DNA of 22,042 nucleotides from a virus, in the IMG/VR virus record IMGVR_UViG_3300008450_000519, positions 1 to 22,042 of that record. The stretch is one strand, 5' to 3'. Made by a program: the position numbers and the translations under genes. Each line of letters begins with the position of its first letter. The stretch's first letter is position 1. Below are positions 6,832-13,491 of this stretch, in pieces. Under the pieces are notes generated by a model. The model saw only the letters and a list, made by a program, of their open reading frames with translations, was not told the DNA's origin and ran no database searches.

Positions 6832-7105
6832 ATCCTAATATTTGTTGAACTTTTTTAACTAAACTCTTCTGATCGCCAAAGCGTTCCTCCCAAGTTTTAA
6901 CGCCTGCATGAACAGCCTCACCCCTATTGCCTAAACGATGATGAAACGGACAAAGTGGCAATGTATCATAATGACTCGCTCTCCCTCCAAATCCTCTTGC
7001 TGTTGTAATATGATGAATTTCAGCTGGCATCTGACAAATCAAACAGCTAAGATCGGCTACGCGTGATAGATATTCTTTTTCTGCTTTAGTTGCGGGTTTT
7101 TTCAT
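6818..7105 (-). CDS. Ref-family HNH nuclease (RecA-dependent type)
   Basis: A 95-residue protein. CxxC at residues 21-24, HH at 31-32, then CPFHHRLG (52-59) and HAGVKTWEERFGDQ (66-79) give the zinc-binding and HNH-like arrangement of the P1 Ref group, whose founder nicks DNA in RecA filaments. P1 Ref is about twice this length; this is the short, phage-common form that contains essentially the nuclease domain only. It belongs with the recombination genes further down the operon. A generic HNH endonuclease is the alternative. Confidence 0.75.
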   Translation of the reverse strand: MKKPATKAEKEYLSRVADLSCLICQMPAEIHHITTARGFGGRASHYDTLPLCPFHHRLGNRGEAVHAGVKTWEERFGDQKSLVKKVQQILGYENT

Positions 7106-7322
7106 TTAAGAATTTATTTATGCGTTGTTCAATTTGAAAAAATATTGGGTTAATCTCTTCTTGATATTGCTGAATGAATTCTTCTAATGTGCAAAAAAGA
7201 TATCTATTACCATCTTCTTTTATTAGTTGCCAATCGTAACCTTTTTGTCTTAAAGATTTAGTAGCCTCTCCAAATTTACCATAAATTATTTCTCCTGTTT
7301 TCCTGCTTGTAAATTTTTTCAT
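7086..7322 (-). CDS. Hypothetical protein
   Basis: A 78-residue protein: basic N-terminus (MKKFTSRKTGEIIYGKFGEA), then a helical, Gln- and Glu-rich remainder (EEFIQQYQEEINPIFFQIEQ). GGAGAAAAGGAA precedes ATG 7322. It overlaps the Ref-like gene by 20 bases. No family is recognised. Confidence 0.6.
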   Translation of the reverse strand: MKKFTSRKTGEIIYGKFGEATKSLRQKGYDWQLIKEDGNRYLFCTLEEFIQQYQEEINPIFFQIEQRINKFLNEKTRN

Positions 7323-7420
7323 TTCCTTTTCTCCAATTTTTTTATTCTTGCATTATGCTTATTAAGCAAGAATAAGATTTTTCTTTGTTGATTTATTATT
7401 GTTTGTAAGAGCTTAATCAT
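7319..7420 (-). CDS. Very small basic protein, coupled at both ends
   Basis: A 33-residue frame (MIKLLQTIINQQRKILF then a Lys/Arg-rich tail, KKLEKRK). Its ATG overlaps the stop of the upstream gene (CATGATTAA) and its own stop overlaps the next ATG (ATGA). Such overlaps at both ends are typical of real coupled genes. The predicted form is one amphipathic basic helix. Function is unknown. Confidence 0.45.
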   Translation of the reverse strand: MIKLLQTIINQQRKILFLLNKHNARIKKLEKRK

Positions 7421-7730
7421 GCAATATTTCATTAAACTTTCTTTGGAATTCCTCGCTTTGAGCTTCAAGAGTATTAAAGCCGTTTTCATCTAAAGCTAAA
7501 AAATCCCACCTAGACATTCTCCAAGTTTCATTTATTCCAACATCTTCTATTTCTTGATACAGATAGCCTGTTGTATATACACAAAATTGATCTAAGCAAT
7601 TATTCCTTAAAGTTAATAATATTTTCTCTAAAGTAAAAATCTCCCTAGTCTTTAAAGGAATCCCCAAATCTTTTAAAGCATCTAAGATAAGGTTTTTATT
7701 TTCTTCCTGTATTTCTCTTAATGTTTTTAT
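7413..7730 (-). CDS. Phage protein, likely AUA start; relative of the 12339 gene
   Basis: The frame has no ATG or GTG near its start. A TTG at 7667 would give 84 residues, but the frame upstream is clearly protein-like (KTLREIQEENKNLILDALKD) and resembles the N-terminus of the gene at 12339 (LKQIQEENRKLILEAI). An AUA at 7730 sits 5 bases after AGAGGG and overlaps the previous stop as ATAA, giving 105 residues. Further similarity to the same gene: FTLEKILLTLRNN versus ITLSKVLLTLKNK, and WDF...TLEAQSEE versus WDL...TLENQSEK. The family is known to me from phages but has no assigned function. Confidence 0.6.
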   Translation of the reverse strand: MKTLREIQEENKNLILDALKDLGIPLKTREIFTLEKILLTLRNNCLDQFCVYTTGYLYQEIEDVGINETWRMSRWDFLALDENGFNTLEAQSEEFQRKFNEILHD

Positions 7731-8002
7731 ATTCCCTCTTTTAAATTATTTTCTTGCAACATTTGTTTTAAGTCTACTATTTGCTCCTGAAGAACTTCGA
7801 TGTTTTTTTCTAACTCCTCTTTTTCTTCCTCAAGTCTTAAATTTTCATTTCTTAAAGCGCTATTTATATCTCTGACTTTCTCCAATTCATCTTCAATCTC
7901 TGCATAAAGATGTTCTGCCAGAGTATCTTCAGTAATTTTTAAAACTCTATTAATATAAGGGCAAGAATCATAGATCGCTCCTTTACTATTTCTGATCGAC
8001 AT
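7727..8002 (-). CDS. Coiled-coil protein flanked by a direct repeat
   Basis: A 91-residue protein. Residues about 30-85 form a clear Leu/Glu heptad coiled coil (NENLRLEEEKEELEKNIEVL). The N-terminus has DSCPYINRVL. Its last seven residues, NNLKEGI, are identical to the end of the next gene upstream (8007-8153), because both carry the same 20-base repeat. No function is assigned. Confidence 0.65.
   Translation of the reverse strand: MSIRNSKGAIYDSCPYINRVLKITEDTLAEHLYAEIEDELEKVRDINSALRNENLRLEEEKEELEKNIEVLQEQIVDLKQMLQENNLKEGI
7731..7750. repeat. 20-bp direct repeat, copy 1
   Basis: ATTCCCTCTTTTAAATTATT, identical to 8011-8030 and in the same orientation, 280 bases apart. Read leftward, each copy encodes the C-terminal NNLKEG residues of one gene and carries the AGAGGG ribosome site of the next. 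The sequences on either side of the two copies differ. Confidence 0.95.
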
Positions 8003-8006
8003 TTCT

Positions 8007-8153
8007 CTAAATTCCCTCTTTTAAATTATTAAGCATTCTAATCAAAGTTTCCCTCTTAATCCCATCTTGCTTTTGAACAACAGGAGATTTCAAGAGAAGT
8101 TCAATTCTATTCTTTAAGATTTGAGCTTTGTTTTTTCTGAAAAAAAAGAACAT
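8007..8153 (-). CDS. Small basic protein
   Basis: A 48-residue frame with a Phe-rich, basic start (MFFFFRKNKAQILKNR) and a helical remainder (LIRMLNNLKEGI). The ATG is 2 bases after the stop of the upstream gene (TAGCCATG), so coupled translation is likely. The end lies inside the direct repeat. The Phe cluster could be a weak membrane contact. No family is recognised. Confidence 0.55.
   Translation of the reverse strand: MFFFFRKNKAQILKNRIELLLKSPVVQKQDGIKRETLIRMLNNLKEGI
8011..8030. repeat. 20-bp direct repeat, copy 2
   Basis: Second exact copy of the repeat at 7731-7750. It is the end of the 8007-8153 gene and carries the ribosome site for the coiled-coil gene at 7727-8002. Confidence 0.95.
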
Positions 8154-8155
8154 GG

Positions 8156-8374
8156 CTAATCAATTGCTATTTCTTTTACAATTCTCGGTTGTTGGATTCT
8201 TTGGATGAAATCTTCAGCTTCTTCAATCCTCCAAAAACTAACTGGAGATGAAAAAATATTAGCGCTATAACATTCCTTTGTTCTAACTTTAATCCAAAGA
8301 AAAACAAACTTTTTTTCAATAAGAAAAACTGGTCTTTCTTCTAATTCTCTTCTAATAATTCTATATTTTTTCAT
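8156..8374 (-). CDS. Hypothetical phage protein
   Basis: A 72-residue basic protein: YRIIRRELEERPVFLIEKKFVFLWIKVR, then FWRIEEAEDFIQRIQQPRIVKEI. Short proteins with an aromatic FLWIKV strand and an EEAEDFI helix recur in phage genomes, but I know of no function. No strong SD is visible before ATG 8374. Confidence 0.65.
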   Translation of the reverse strand: MKKYRIIRRELEERPVFLIEKKFVFLWIKVRTKECYSANIFSSPVSFWRIEEAEDFIQRIQQPRIVKEIAID

Positions 8375-8392
8375 AGCTTTAAATTAAAAATA

Positions 8393-8824
8393 TTATTCTC
8401 CTTTTTTCCCTGACAATCCAAGTATTTGTCTTTTTTCTTCATCGGACAAAAATTTAGCGCTGTTTAAATCATTTAAATTATTGAAATGAATATTTCTGTA
8501 AGGGTTTTGTTCTTTGAATTTCTTTTTCATTTCTTCATAAACCGAAGACTCTTCAAAACCTATGGTCGGAGTTCTAAATTTTACTATAATGCAATTATTT
8601 CCTCGTCCAATATCTTCGCAATTAAATATATATTGTTCAGATAATCTATGTTTATATCCATCTAATTCTCTATTTATGCCTACTATTTGCCCTTCTAACT
8701 CCTTCTTCTTCTCGATCAAAGATTTTATACTTACTTTATCGTCGTCAGAAATATTTGTTCTCTCTAATTCAACATAAAATGTTTCCTTAAGTTTTTTTAG
8801 AATTTCAATGCTTTCTTCATTCAT
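8393..8824 (-). CDS. Hypothetical protein with N-terminal coiled coil
   Basis: A 143-residue protein. Residues about 1-65 are helical and charged (IEILKKLKETFYVELERTN, KKKELEGQIVGINRELDGYK). A strand-rich middle follows (GRGNNCIIVKFRTPTIGF) and the end is helical with SDEEKRQILGLSGKKG. No family is recognised. Confidence 0.65.
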   Translation of the reverse strand: MNEESIEILKKLKETFYVELERTNISDDDKVSIKSLIEKKKELEGQIVGINRELDGYKHRLSEQYIFNCEDIGRGNNCIIVKFRTPTIGFEESSVYEEMKKKFKEQNPYRNIHFNNLNDLNSAKFLSDEEKRQILGLSGKKGE

Positions 8825-8836
8825 ATAGTCTTTAGT

Positions 8837-9121
8837 TTAAATTAAAAAAATTCTTTGTAACAACTCACTCCTTGACTCCTCACGAGCTTCGGAATTCTCT
8901 TTTGCTTCTCTTCTCCATTGCTTTACTTCCTCTTCAATGTAATCTTCAATTTTTCTAATTCCATTTTTACAAAGCTCTTTTCCACTTTCTGAAAAAATTG
9001 CTTCGATTTGAGGCAAATCTTGATCATCGTTTATGCCATAGTAAGAAATCATGCGATTTATTACCCTTTTCTTTCCTGCGGATTCAAAAGCTCCTTTGTT
9101 TGTTTGAATTATCCAGATCAT
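8837..9121 (-). CDS. Hypothetical protein
   Basis: A 94-residue protein. It starts MIWIIQTNKGAFESAGKKRV and becomes strongly acidic and helical (EEEVKQWRREAKENSEAREE). Its ATG overlaps the previous stop (ATGA type), so it is translationally coupled. No family is recognised. Confidence 0.6.
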   Translation of the reverse strand: MIWIIQTNKGAFESAGKKRVINRMISYYGINDDQDLPQIEAIFSESGKELCKNGIRKIEDYIEEEVKQWRREAKENSEAREESRSELLQRIFLI

Positions 9122-9306
9122 TTGCTAATAAAATTATTTACCCAAGAATTAAAATCAAAAGATGATTTACTTCTGATAACTTCTTGCATTTTTTTAAAAT
9201 CTCCTGCTTGTATCATAAAGTCATAAACTTGACTTGCTGACCATTGCCCGCAATCTTCAAAATATTGTAAGAATATGTCTTTATTGTTCTGAAAAAACTT
9301 ACTCAT
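9118..9306 (-). CDS. Small hypothetical protein
   Basis: A 62-residue protein, MSKFFQNNKDIFLQYFEDCG and so on, with three predicted helices and aromatic residues (WSASQVYDFMIQAGDF). AAGGAGGAATAA precedes ATG 9306, the strongest ribosome site in this stretch. It directly follows dnaB. No family is recognised. Confidence 0.65.
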   Translation of the reverse strand: MSKFFQNNKDIFLQYFEDCGQWSASQVYDFMIQAGDFKKMQEVIRSKSSFDFNSWVNNFISK

Positions 9307-9332
9307 TTATTCCTCCTTATATTTCATTAAAT

Positions 9333-10598
9333 TTAAAAATTCTTTGTTTCATTATAACAGTCACTAAATCTTCCAAACTCACTTTGAAAAATAAGATCAA
9401 ATTCGCCCAAAGCACCCCATCTATTTTTGACAACCTTAGTCTTTACAATTCTTGGTTCTTGATCCATTTTTGCAGTATGTAATGCAATGACCATGTCAGC
9501 ATCTTCACCAATACCACCAGAACCTTTTAAATCCTCAAGAGTAGGCTCTTTGTTGTCATTTCTTTTTATCTGCGAAAGAGCAATTACCGCAACATCATAT
9601 TTCTTAGCCATGGACTTTAAAGCTGTTGTATTTTTCTTTATTAGATCTGCCATGTTCTTATTTTTTGAATCTTCAACCTCCATGATTTGGACATAATCTA
9701 ATACAACCAAATCAACAGGAGTCTGCGCTAATTGCTTTTTAAGAATAGTGTGAATTGTATCCGCGCCAATCTTATCAGTGCCGTTGATGTAAAGTTTATA
9801 TTCATTAATAGTTAATTTGGCTTTTTCCGTTGCCTCTGTCTCAAAATGACTCAACTTGAAGTCTTTTTGATATTTCCAAGAAGGCACAGAAGAATAAATA
9901 CTTAATGCTTTAAAATAAATTTCTTGTTCGTCCATTTCCATGGAAAAAAACAAACAACTAAAATTATTTTTAGCAGCTGTAAGCAACATCTGTAAGCATA
10001 AACTTGTTTTTCCTGCTCCTGCGGAAGCGGCAAAAACATAAAGCCTTTTTGAGTAAAAACCACCATTTAGCTTTAAATCGAGTTCTTTTAAGTTTGTAGG
10101 GATTATTTTTGGCTTAATGCCTAGTTGTCTATTTTTTTCAATCATACTGCCAACATCGCTAAGTTTGACCGTTTTTTTTACATCTTGCTCAATATCAAGA
10201 CCAGAAATTTTATTAGTTAGATCAGAAATTAAAAAACCTACTTTTCCAGTAACAATTTTTTCGATTGTTTCTTGGCAAAGAGTCCTTACCTGTCTTTTTG
10301 TCCACAACTCTACAATAATTTTAGCATATTCTCTTGGTGAAACCATAGAATAGGGTATTCTAGTAATATTTTGCACATATTCTTTCTGTTCGGAAGTCTT
10401 AGCAAAGTTTAAAGCAGTTGCGCAATCAATCGCTGATTCGTTGTGAGTTTTGAGAATAAAACTAAAAAATTCTTGGTGAAATTCTTCGCAAAAGTGGTGT
10501 GGCTTAAGAATATCAGCCACAGAATCAATTAAGGCATTATTCCTGATTATGGCGTTAAAAACTCCCCTTTCCGCTTCTATGTTAATTAATTCTAGCAT
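9333..10598 (-). CDS. dnaB: DnaB-type replicative helicase
   Basis: A 421-residue DnaB helicase, somewhat shorter than the host enzyme (about 450-470). The N-terminal domain covers residues 1-110 (ERGVFNAIIRNNALID). The RecA-like domain has Walker A ASAGAGKTS (191-199), FFSMEM (217-222), Walker B DLVVLDYVQIM (296-306), IALSQIKR (339-346), KGSGGIGEDADMVIAL (358-373) and the Arg-finger segment KNRWGALG (391-398). All catalytic residues are present. It unwinds the phage replication fork as a hexamer. ATG 10598 overlaps the stop of the upstream initiator gene (TAATG). Confidence 0.95.
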   Translation of the reverse strand: MLELINIEAERGVFNAIIRNNALIDSVADILKPHHFCEEFHQEFFSFILKTHNESAIDCATALNFAKTSEQKEYVQNITRIPYSMVSPREYAKIIVELWTKRQVRTLCQETIEKIVTGKVGFLISDLTNKISGLDIEQDVKKTVKLSDVGSMIEKNRQLGIKPKIIPTNLKELDLKLNGGFYSKRLYVFAASAGAGKTSLCLQMLLTAAKNNFSCLFFSMEMDEQEIYFKALSIYSSVPSWKYQKDFKLSHFETEATEKAKLTINEYKLYINGTDKIGADTIHTILKKQLAQTPVDLVVLDYVQIMEVEDSKNKNMADLIKKNTTALKSMAKKYDVAVIALSQIKRNDNKEPTLEDLKGSGGIGEDADMVIALHTAKMDQEPRIVKTKVVKNRWGALGEFDLIFQSEFGRFSDCYNETKNF

Positions 10599-11359
10599 TA
10601 GTAAGTTACCTCCAAAGTTTTGTTTGGATATTTGCTGAGAATTTCAGCTTTTATCTTTCCTCTGACATCTTCTGGCAGTTGGATTGCTAAGTTTTTATGG
10701 TCAATATCAATGCAACGAAGCAACACTTTGTCGTAAGAGGTATCAACTGATTTGAACAGAAAATTGCCAGCAATTGAATTTAATTTTTCAGATAAGCTGT
10801 TTGGCTTTACCGAGGCTTCTGAATACTCATCATTCCAACATTCTTTGTTTAACCAAGTTTCGGGTAATTTCCAAAACTTTTTGTCAGTACTTCTAGCTTT
10901 GACATAGCTTTGTAAGCCCATCATTATTTTTTCAAAAGGATCTTTTTTTAAAGCTAACTCAAATTTTTTCTCGCAATCTTTTCTTCCCTCTTTTTTGTCA
11001 TACAATTTCCAAAATTCTTCGAATTGATTTTTTAGATTTAGATTATGATTTAGATTAGGATTTAGATTCTTATTAGCTTCGACTTTGCTTTCCTTTTGCT
11101 TCGGTTTTGCTTCGGTTTTGCTTTTAGTCTTCTCCTTACAACCATTCTCAAACCGCTTTCTGTTTGCATCGAGCTGTGGTCGGATTAGTGTAAAAATTGA
11201 TGCAGAAATGCCTGTTAAATTCGGTTCGATTCCGTCAAAAGAGTAGAAAAAAATCGCATCATAAATTTCGGTCTTTTTTTCGTTTTCGAGGTTTTTTATT
11301 GCATCAAAAAATGATTTATAAAAGATAAAACTTTCTCTAATTTTTGTTGTATTTGTCAT
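10598..11359 (-). CDS. Phage replication initiator or helicase-loader-like protein
   Basis: A 253-residue modular protein. The N-terminus (RESFIFYKSFFDAIKNLENE, residues 8-27) is a domain of the DUF6291 type common in phage replication regions. Residues about 80-112 are a Lys/Asn linker with repetitive DNA. The C-terminal part has FEEFWKLYDKKEGRKDCEKK and a FWKLPETWLNKECW segment, the pattern of phage proteins placed next to DnaB that resemble initiators or loaders. The pairing with dnaB, with overlapping start and stop, supports such a role; direct loading activity is an inference. Confidence 0.7.
   Translation of the reverse strand: MTNTTKIRESFIFYKSFFDAIKNLENEKKTEIYDAIFFYSFDGIEPNLTGISASIFTLIRPQLDANRKRFENGCKEKTKSKTEAKPKQKESKVEANKNLNPNLNHNLNLKNQFEEFWKLYDKKEGRKDCEKKFELALKKDPFEKIMMGLQSYVKARSTDKKFWKLPETWLNKECWNDEYSEASVKPNSLSEKLNSIAGNFLFKSVDTSYDKVLLRCIDIDHKNLAIQLPEDVRGKIKAEILSKYPNKTLEVTY
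11031..11072. repeat. AGATTT-type short repeats in the initiator linker
   Basis: The linker DNA repeats TTTAGATT with small variations at least five times (11031-11072). It encodes NLNPNLNHNLNLKNQ in the leftward frame. A second short tandem, TTCGGTTTTGC, lies just to the right near 11099-11122. Such tracts often vary in length between relatives. Confidence 0.75.
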
Positions 11360-11537
11360 TTTCCTGATTTTCCTGAATTAATTGTTGAACATCTAAATAA
11401 AAATAGTTCCAGTATTTTTCAACTGCGTCTAAAACAATTTGGGGAGTATTAACAGACTTCAACTGTTCCATTAACCGACCAAGCTGCCGAGACTTTATTT
11501 TTTTTAAATTTTCCTGTATTTCCTCTTTATCCTGCAT
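11337..11537 (-). CDS. Small helical protein upstream of the initiator
   Basis: A 66-residue charged, helical protein (MQDKEEIQENLKKIKSRQLG then AVEKYWNYFYLDVQQLIQEN). Its end overlaps the start of the initiator gene by 23 bases. AAGGTAAGTAAA precedes the ATG. No family is recognised. A hairpin pair lies directly upstream (11557-11619) and may control it. Confidence 0.6.
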   Translation of the reverse strand: MQDKEEIQENLKKIKSRQLGRLMEQLKSVNTPQIVLDAVEKYWNYFYLDVQQLIQENQENDKYNKN

Positions 11538-11556
11538 TTTACTTACCTTTTATAAA

Positions 11557-11581
11557 GGAGTAGCCCTAAACGAGCTACTCC
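11557..11581 (-). other. Hairpin, 8-bp stem
   Basis: GGAGTAGC (11557-11564) and GCTACTCC (11574-11581) are perfectly complementary around a 9-base loop. On the leftward transcript the stem is followed by UUU only, so it is a weak terminator candidate. It lies about 20 bases upstream of ATG 11537 and could act as an attenuator or protect the 5' end. Confidence 0.6.
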
Positions 11582-11593
11582 CCAACTTATGAA

Positions 11594-11619
11594 AACTAAC
11601 TTTAGTTGTAAAGTTAGTT
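11594..11619. other. Perfect 11-bp inverted repeat
   Basis: AACTAACTTTA (11594-11604) and TAAAGTTAGTT (11609-11619) flank the 4-base spacer GTTG. No T-run follows on the leftward strand. The symmetry suits a dimeric repressor operator or a structured mRNA hairpin. It lies in the 105-base gap between two leftward genes. Confidence 0.7.
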
Positions 11620-11642
11620 GCTTCAATTTAATACGCGATTTT

Positions 11643-11864
11643 TTAATTGAAACTAAAACTTTCAGCTTTCTTTAAAACCTTTTGTTCTAACTCTTCTAAG
11701 TTCTCACCGGCTACTTTAAGTCTTAAAATATCTTTCCATTTCTTTAATTCTTGACGATAAAATTTTAAGTGTTTAGCAATTTCTGTTTCTGGTAATTTTG
11801 CATTGTTAATCATTTCAAGCTGAACTGAAAACTTACCATATTCTAACATTTTTTCTTTATCCAT
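11643..11864 (-). CDS. Small helical protein
   Basis: A 73-residue protein from ATG 11864, which is preceded by AAGGAGG; the longer in-frame start lacks such a site. It is helical and charged (MDKEKMLEYGKFSVQLEMIN, then EELEQKVLKKAESF). No family is recognised. It overlaps the stop of the preceding gene by 8 bases. Confidence 0.65.
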   Translation of the reverse strand: MDKEKMLEYGKFSVQLEMINNAKLPETEIAKHLKFYRQELKKWKDILRLKVAGENLEELEQKVLKKAESFSFN

Positions 11865-12018
11865 TTGCCTCCTTTTTCTTGCAATCAGCAAGAAGTTTAT
11901 TAATATTGTTTAACATAAAAGAGTATGCTTTGGCTCTTTCTGGCAACTCTTTCAACTCCCTTTTGTTTAGTACGACTCCACTTAGTTGCAATCTTGATAC
12001 TTTTCTTAAGATTTTCAT
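11857..12018 (-). CDS. Small basic protein, frame B of an overlapping pair
   Basis: A 53-residue frame with ATG 12018 preceded by AAAGGAG. The C-terminal part (LNKRELKELPERAKAYSFML) has real protein character and the stop falls inside the next ribosome site. It overlaps a second frame (11900-12091) whose N-terminal half looks equally real. Either two genes overlap, or one gene has been split by a +1 frameshift near 11985-12005. Confidence 0.5.
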   Translation of the reverse strand: MKILRKVSRLQLSGVVLNKRELKELPERAKAYSFMLNNINKLLADCKKKEANG

Positions 12019-12091
12019 AAAACTCCTTTGCTTTGTTAGTCCTTTCAAATTTCTCAAAAGGAAATAAAATTGTTTCAATTGAATTCTTCAT
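11900..12091 (-). CDS. Small protein, frame A of an overlapping pair
   Basis: A 63-residue frame from ATG 12091. Residues 1-37 (MKNSIETILFPFEKFERTNK and following helix) look like a genuine N-terminus; after about residue 38 the sequence turns Arg/Ser/Lys-rich and less protein-like, while the other frame becomes convincing. It is the first gene of the leftward operon. It may be the front half of a frameshifted gene whose back half is the 11857-12018 frame. Confidence 0.35.
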   Translation of the reverse strand: MKNSIETILFPFEKFERTNKAKEFYENLKKSIKIATKWSRTKQKGVERVARKSQSILFYVKQY

Positions 12092-12338
12092 TTTCTAAAA
12101 AATTGATTAGTGTTGCAAATATAGTTTTAACTGCTGCTTCTTAAAAGTTAAAAGTTTTTTAACAAAAATCTATAAAAGAAAAAAAGCGTATCAAAAAAGA
12201 GCATATAATGTTGATGACTTTGTTAATAAAATGTTAATAACTTTAATAAATAAAAAAATATTTAACATTTACTTGACATTTAGTTTTACATGATTAATGT
12301 AATGAATTCTTGCTGTTCTCTAATAACTATTAAAACTT
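12092..12338. other. Divergent intergenic region
   Basis: About 250 bases of very A+T-rich DNA between the leftward and rightward gene blocks. It contains a direct repeat of (T)GTTAATAA at about 12221 and 12232, poly-A tracts, and the rightward promoter at 12273-12300. I see no convincing leftward promoter boxes, although transcription of the leftward block should begin here. It could also hold a replication origin or operators, but I cannot show it. Confidence 0.6.
12273..12300 (+). promoter_or_regulatory. Rightward sigma-70-type promoter
   Basis: TTGACA (12273-12278), 16 bases, TAATGT (12295-12300), 38 bases before ATG 12339. A 24-base block covering the -35 and its upstream flank (12256-12279) is repeated exactly at 15523-15546 with the same spacing, which strongly supports a real promoter or shared operator. 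Confidence 0.75.
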
Positions 12339-12908
12339 ATGACTAAAGAACTTAAACAAATACAAGAAGAGAATCGTAAATTGATATTAGAGGCAATTCA
12401 TGGTTGTGGTTATAAAGAAGCTTTAAAAAAAGAATTAGAAATAGGTTGTTTAATTTCAAGATATTCGCTTGGGATATGGGGACATTTGGCTAATAAAATA
12501 TTTTATAGACTTGATAGTTTTACAAAATCTGAAAAAATCTATAATAAAAATTTAGTTTTTTCTTATATTGGTTTTCAAAAACCTTATTGGGGCTATGTAA
12601 GTGAGGAATTGCCAGAGCGATTTGTTATAAAAGAAGAAGATTTAATAAATGAATCAAGGGAAAAATATAATTGTCGCACTAAAATTATCGGTAAACCAAT
12701 CACTTTATCAAAAGTTCTTTTAACCTTAAAAAATAAAGTTTTCGGAAATATAGATTCATTCGGAAAATATCATAAAATGCTTTTCCAAAACGATAAATTA
12801 CTTTTTGTTCATAGTGAAGGAGAGTTTTATTGGGACTTAACCCAAGAAACTTTAGAGAATCAGTCAGAAAAAACCCAAACAACAATTAACAACTTATTAA
12901 CAACTTAA
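12339..12908 (+). CDS. Phage protein of unknown function, paralogue-like to the 7413 gene
   Basis: A 189-residue protein, the first rightward gene. The start context is AAAACTT-ATG without an SD. It begins with a helical segment LKQIQEENRKLILEAIHGC. The middle (residues 36-115) is absent from the 7413-7730 relative. The end, ITLSKVLLTLKNKVFG, WDLTQETLENQSEKTQ and NNLL, matches that relative's end. I know this TLExQSE...LL pattern from phage proteins, but no function. The gene ends with a tandem TTAACAACTTA repeat. Confidence 0.7.
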   Translation: MTKELKQIQEENRKLILEAIHGCGYKEALKKELEIGCLISRYSLGIWGHLANKIFYRLDSFTKSEKIYNKNLVFSYIGFQKPYWGYVSEELPERFVIKEEDLINESREKYNCRTKIIGKPITLSKVLLTLKNKVFGNIDSFGKYHKMLFQNDKLLFVHSEGEFYWDLTQETLENQSEKTQTTINNLLTT

Positions 12909-12912
12909 ACTT

Positions 12913-13491
12913 ATGAAAATAAAACCAATAAAAACAATTACAGAGAATGAATATCAATTTTACGCAAAAACAATTGAACAACTTCTTAATATTAGACTCG
13001 CACTTTATTTGCATGAACCTTCAAGAATTGGCATAAACATCACTGACATTATAGCAAGTGTCAGCGTCCAGAATCGTGTTAATATTTCTGTTTCTGCAAG
13101 AGTAAATAATGAAAAATTTTATTTTAATCCAATACCAAACAAACAAGAGCATCTCATTAGTTATGAAATAGCGGAACTCAAGGATCAAAAAAGTATTGAT
13201 TTAATAATCTCTGATCTTTGTGAGAAAGTGCAAGATGGAGTCTATTTTATTCATAAAACTCAAGCTGATAGGAAGAAGAAAGAAGAGTCTGAAAATAAAG
13301 AAAAAGAAAGGGTGCATTCATTGTTGTTTAATGCAAAAAAAGCAAAAGTAGAAATGATTGTCGATTTATTAAGCGAATCTAGCTTTGAAGAATTGGACGC
13401 TGCTGAAGATTTACTAATTAAAATTAAAGAAAGCAAAATTCCAATAAGCAGCATTGAAGTATTATTAAAATTAATTAATAAATCAAAATAA
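12913..13491 (+). CDS. Hypothetical protein
   Basis: A 192-residue protein. ATG follows TTAAACTT without an SD. Residues 1-115 are strand-rich; from about 117 there is a charged Lys/Glu helix (RKKKEESENKEKERVHSLLF), then Leu-rich helices (EELDAAEDLLIKIKE). No family is recognised. Its stop overlaps the start of the tRNA synthetase gene by one base, so the two are probably translated together. Confidence 0.65.
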   Translation: MKIKPIKTITENEYQFYAKTIEQLLNIRLALYLHEPSRIGINITDIIASVSVQNRVNISVSARVNNEKFYFNPIPNKQEHLISYEIAELKDQKSIDLIISDLCEKVQDGVYFIHKTQADRKKKEESENKEKERVHSLLFNAKKAKVEMIVDLLSESSFEELDAAEDLLIKIKESKIPISSIEVLLKLINKSK

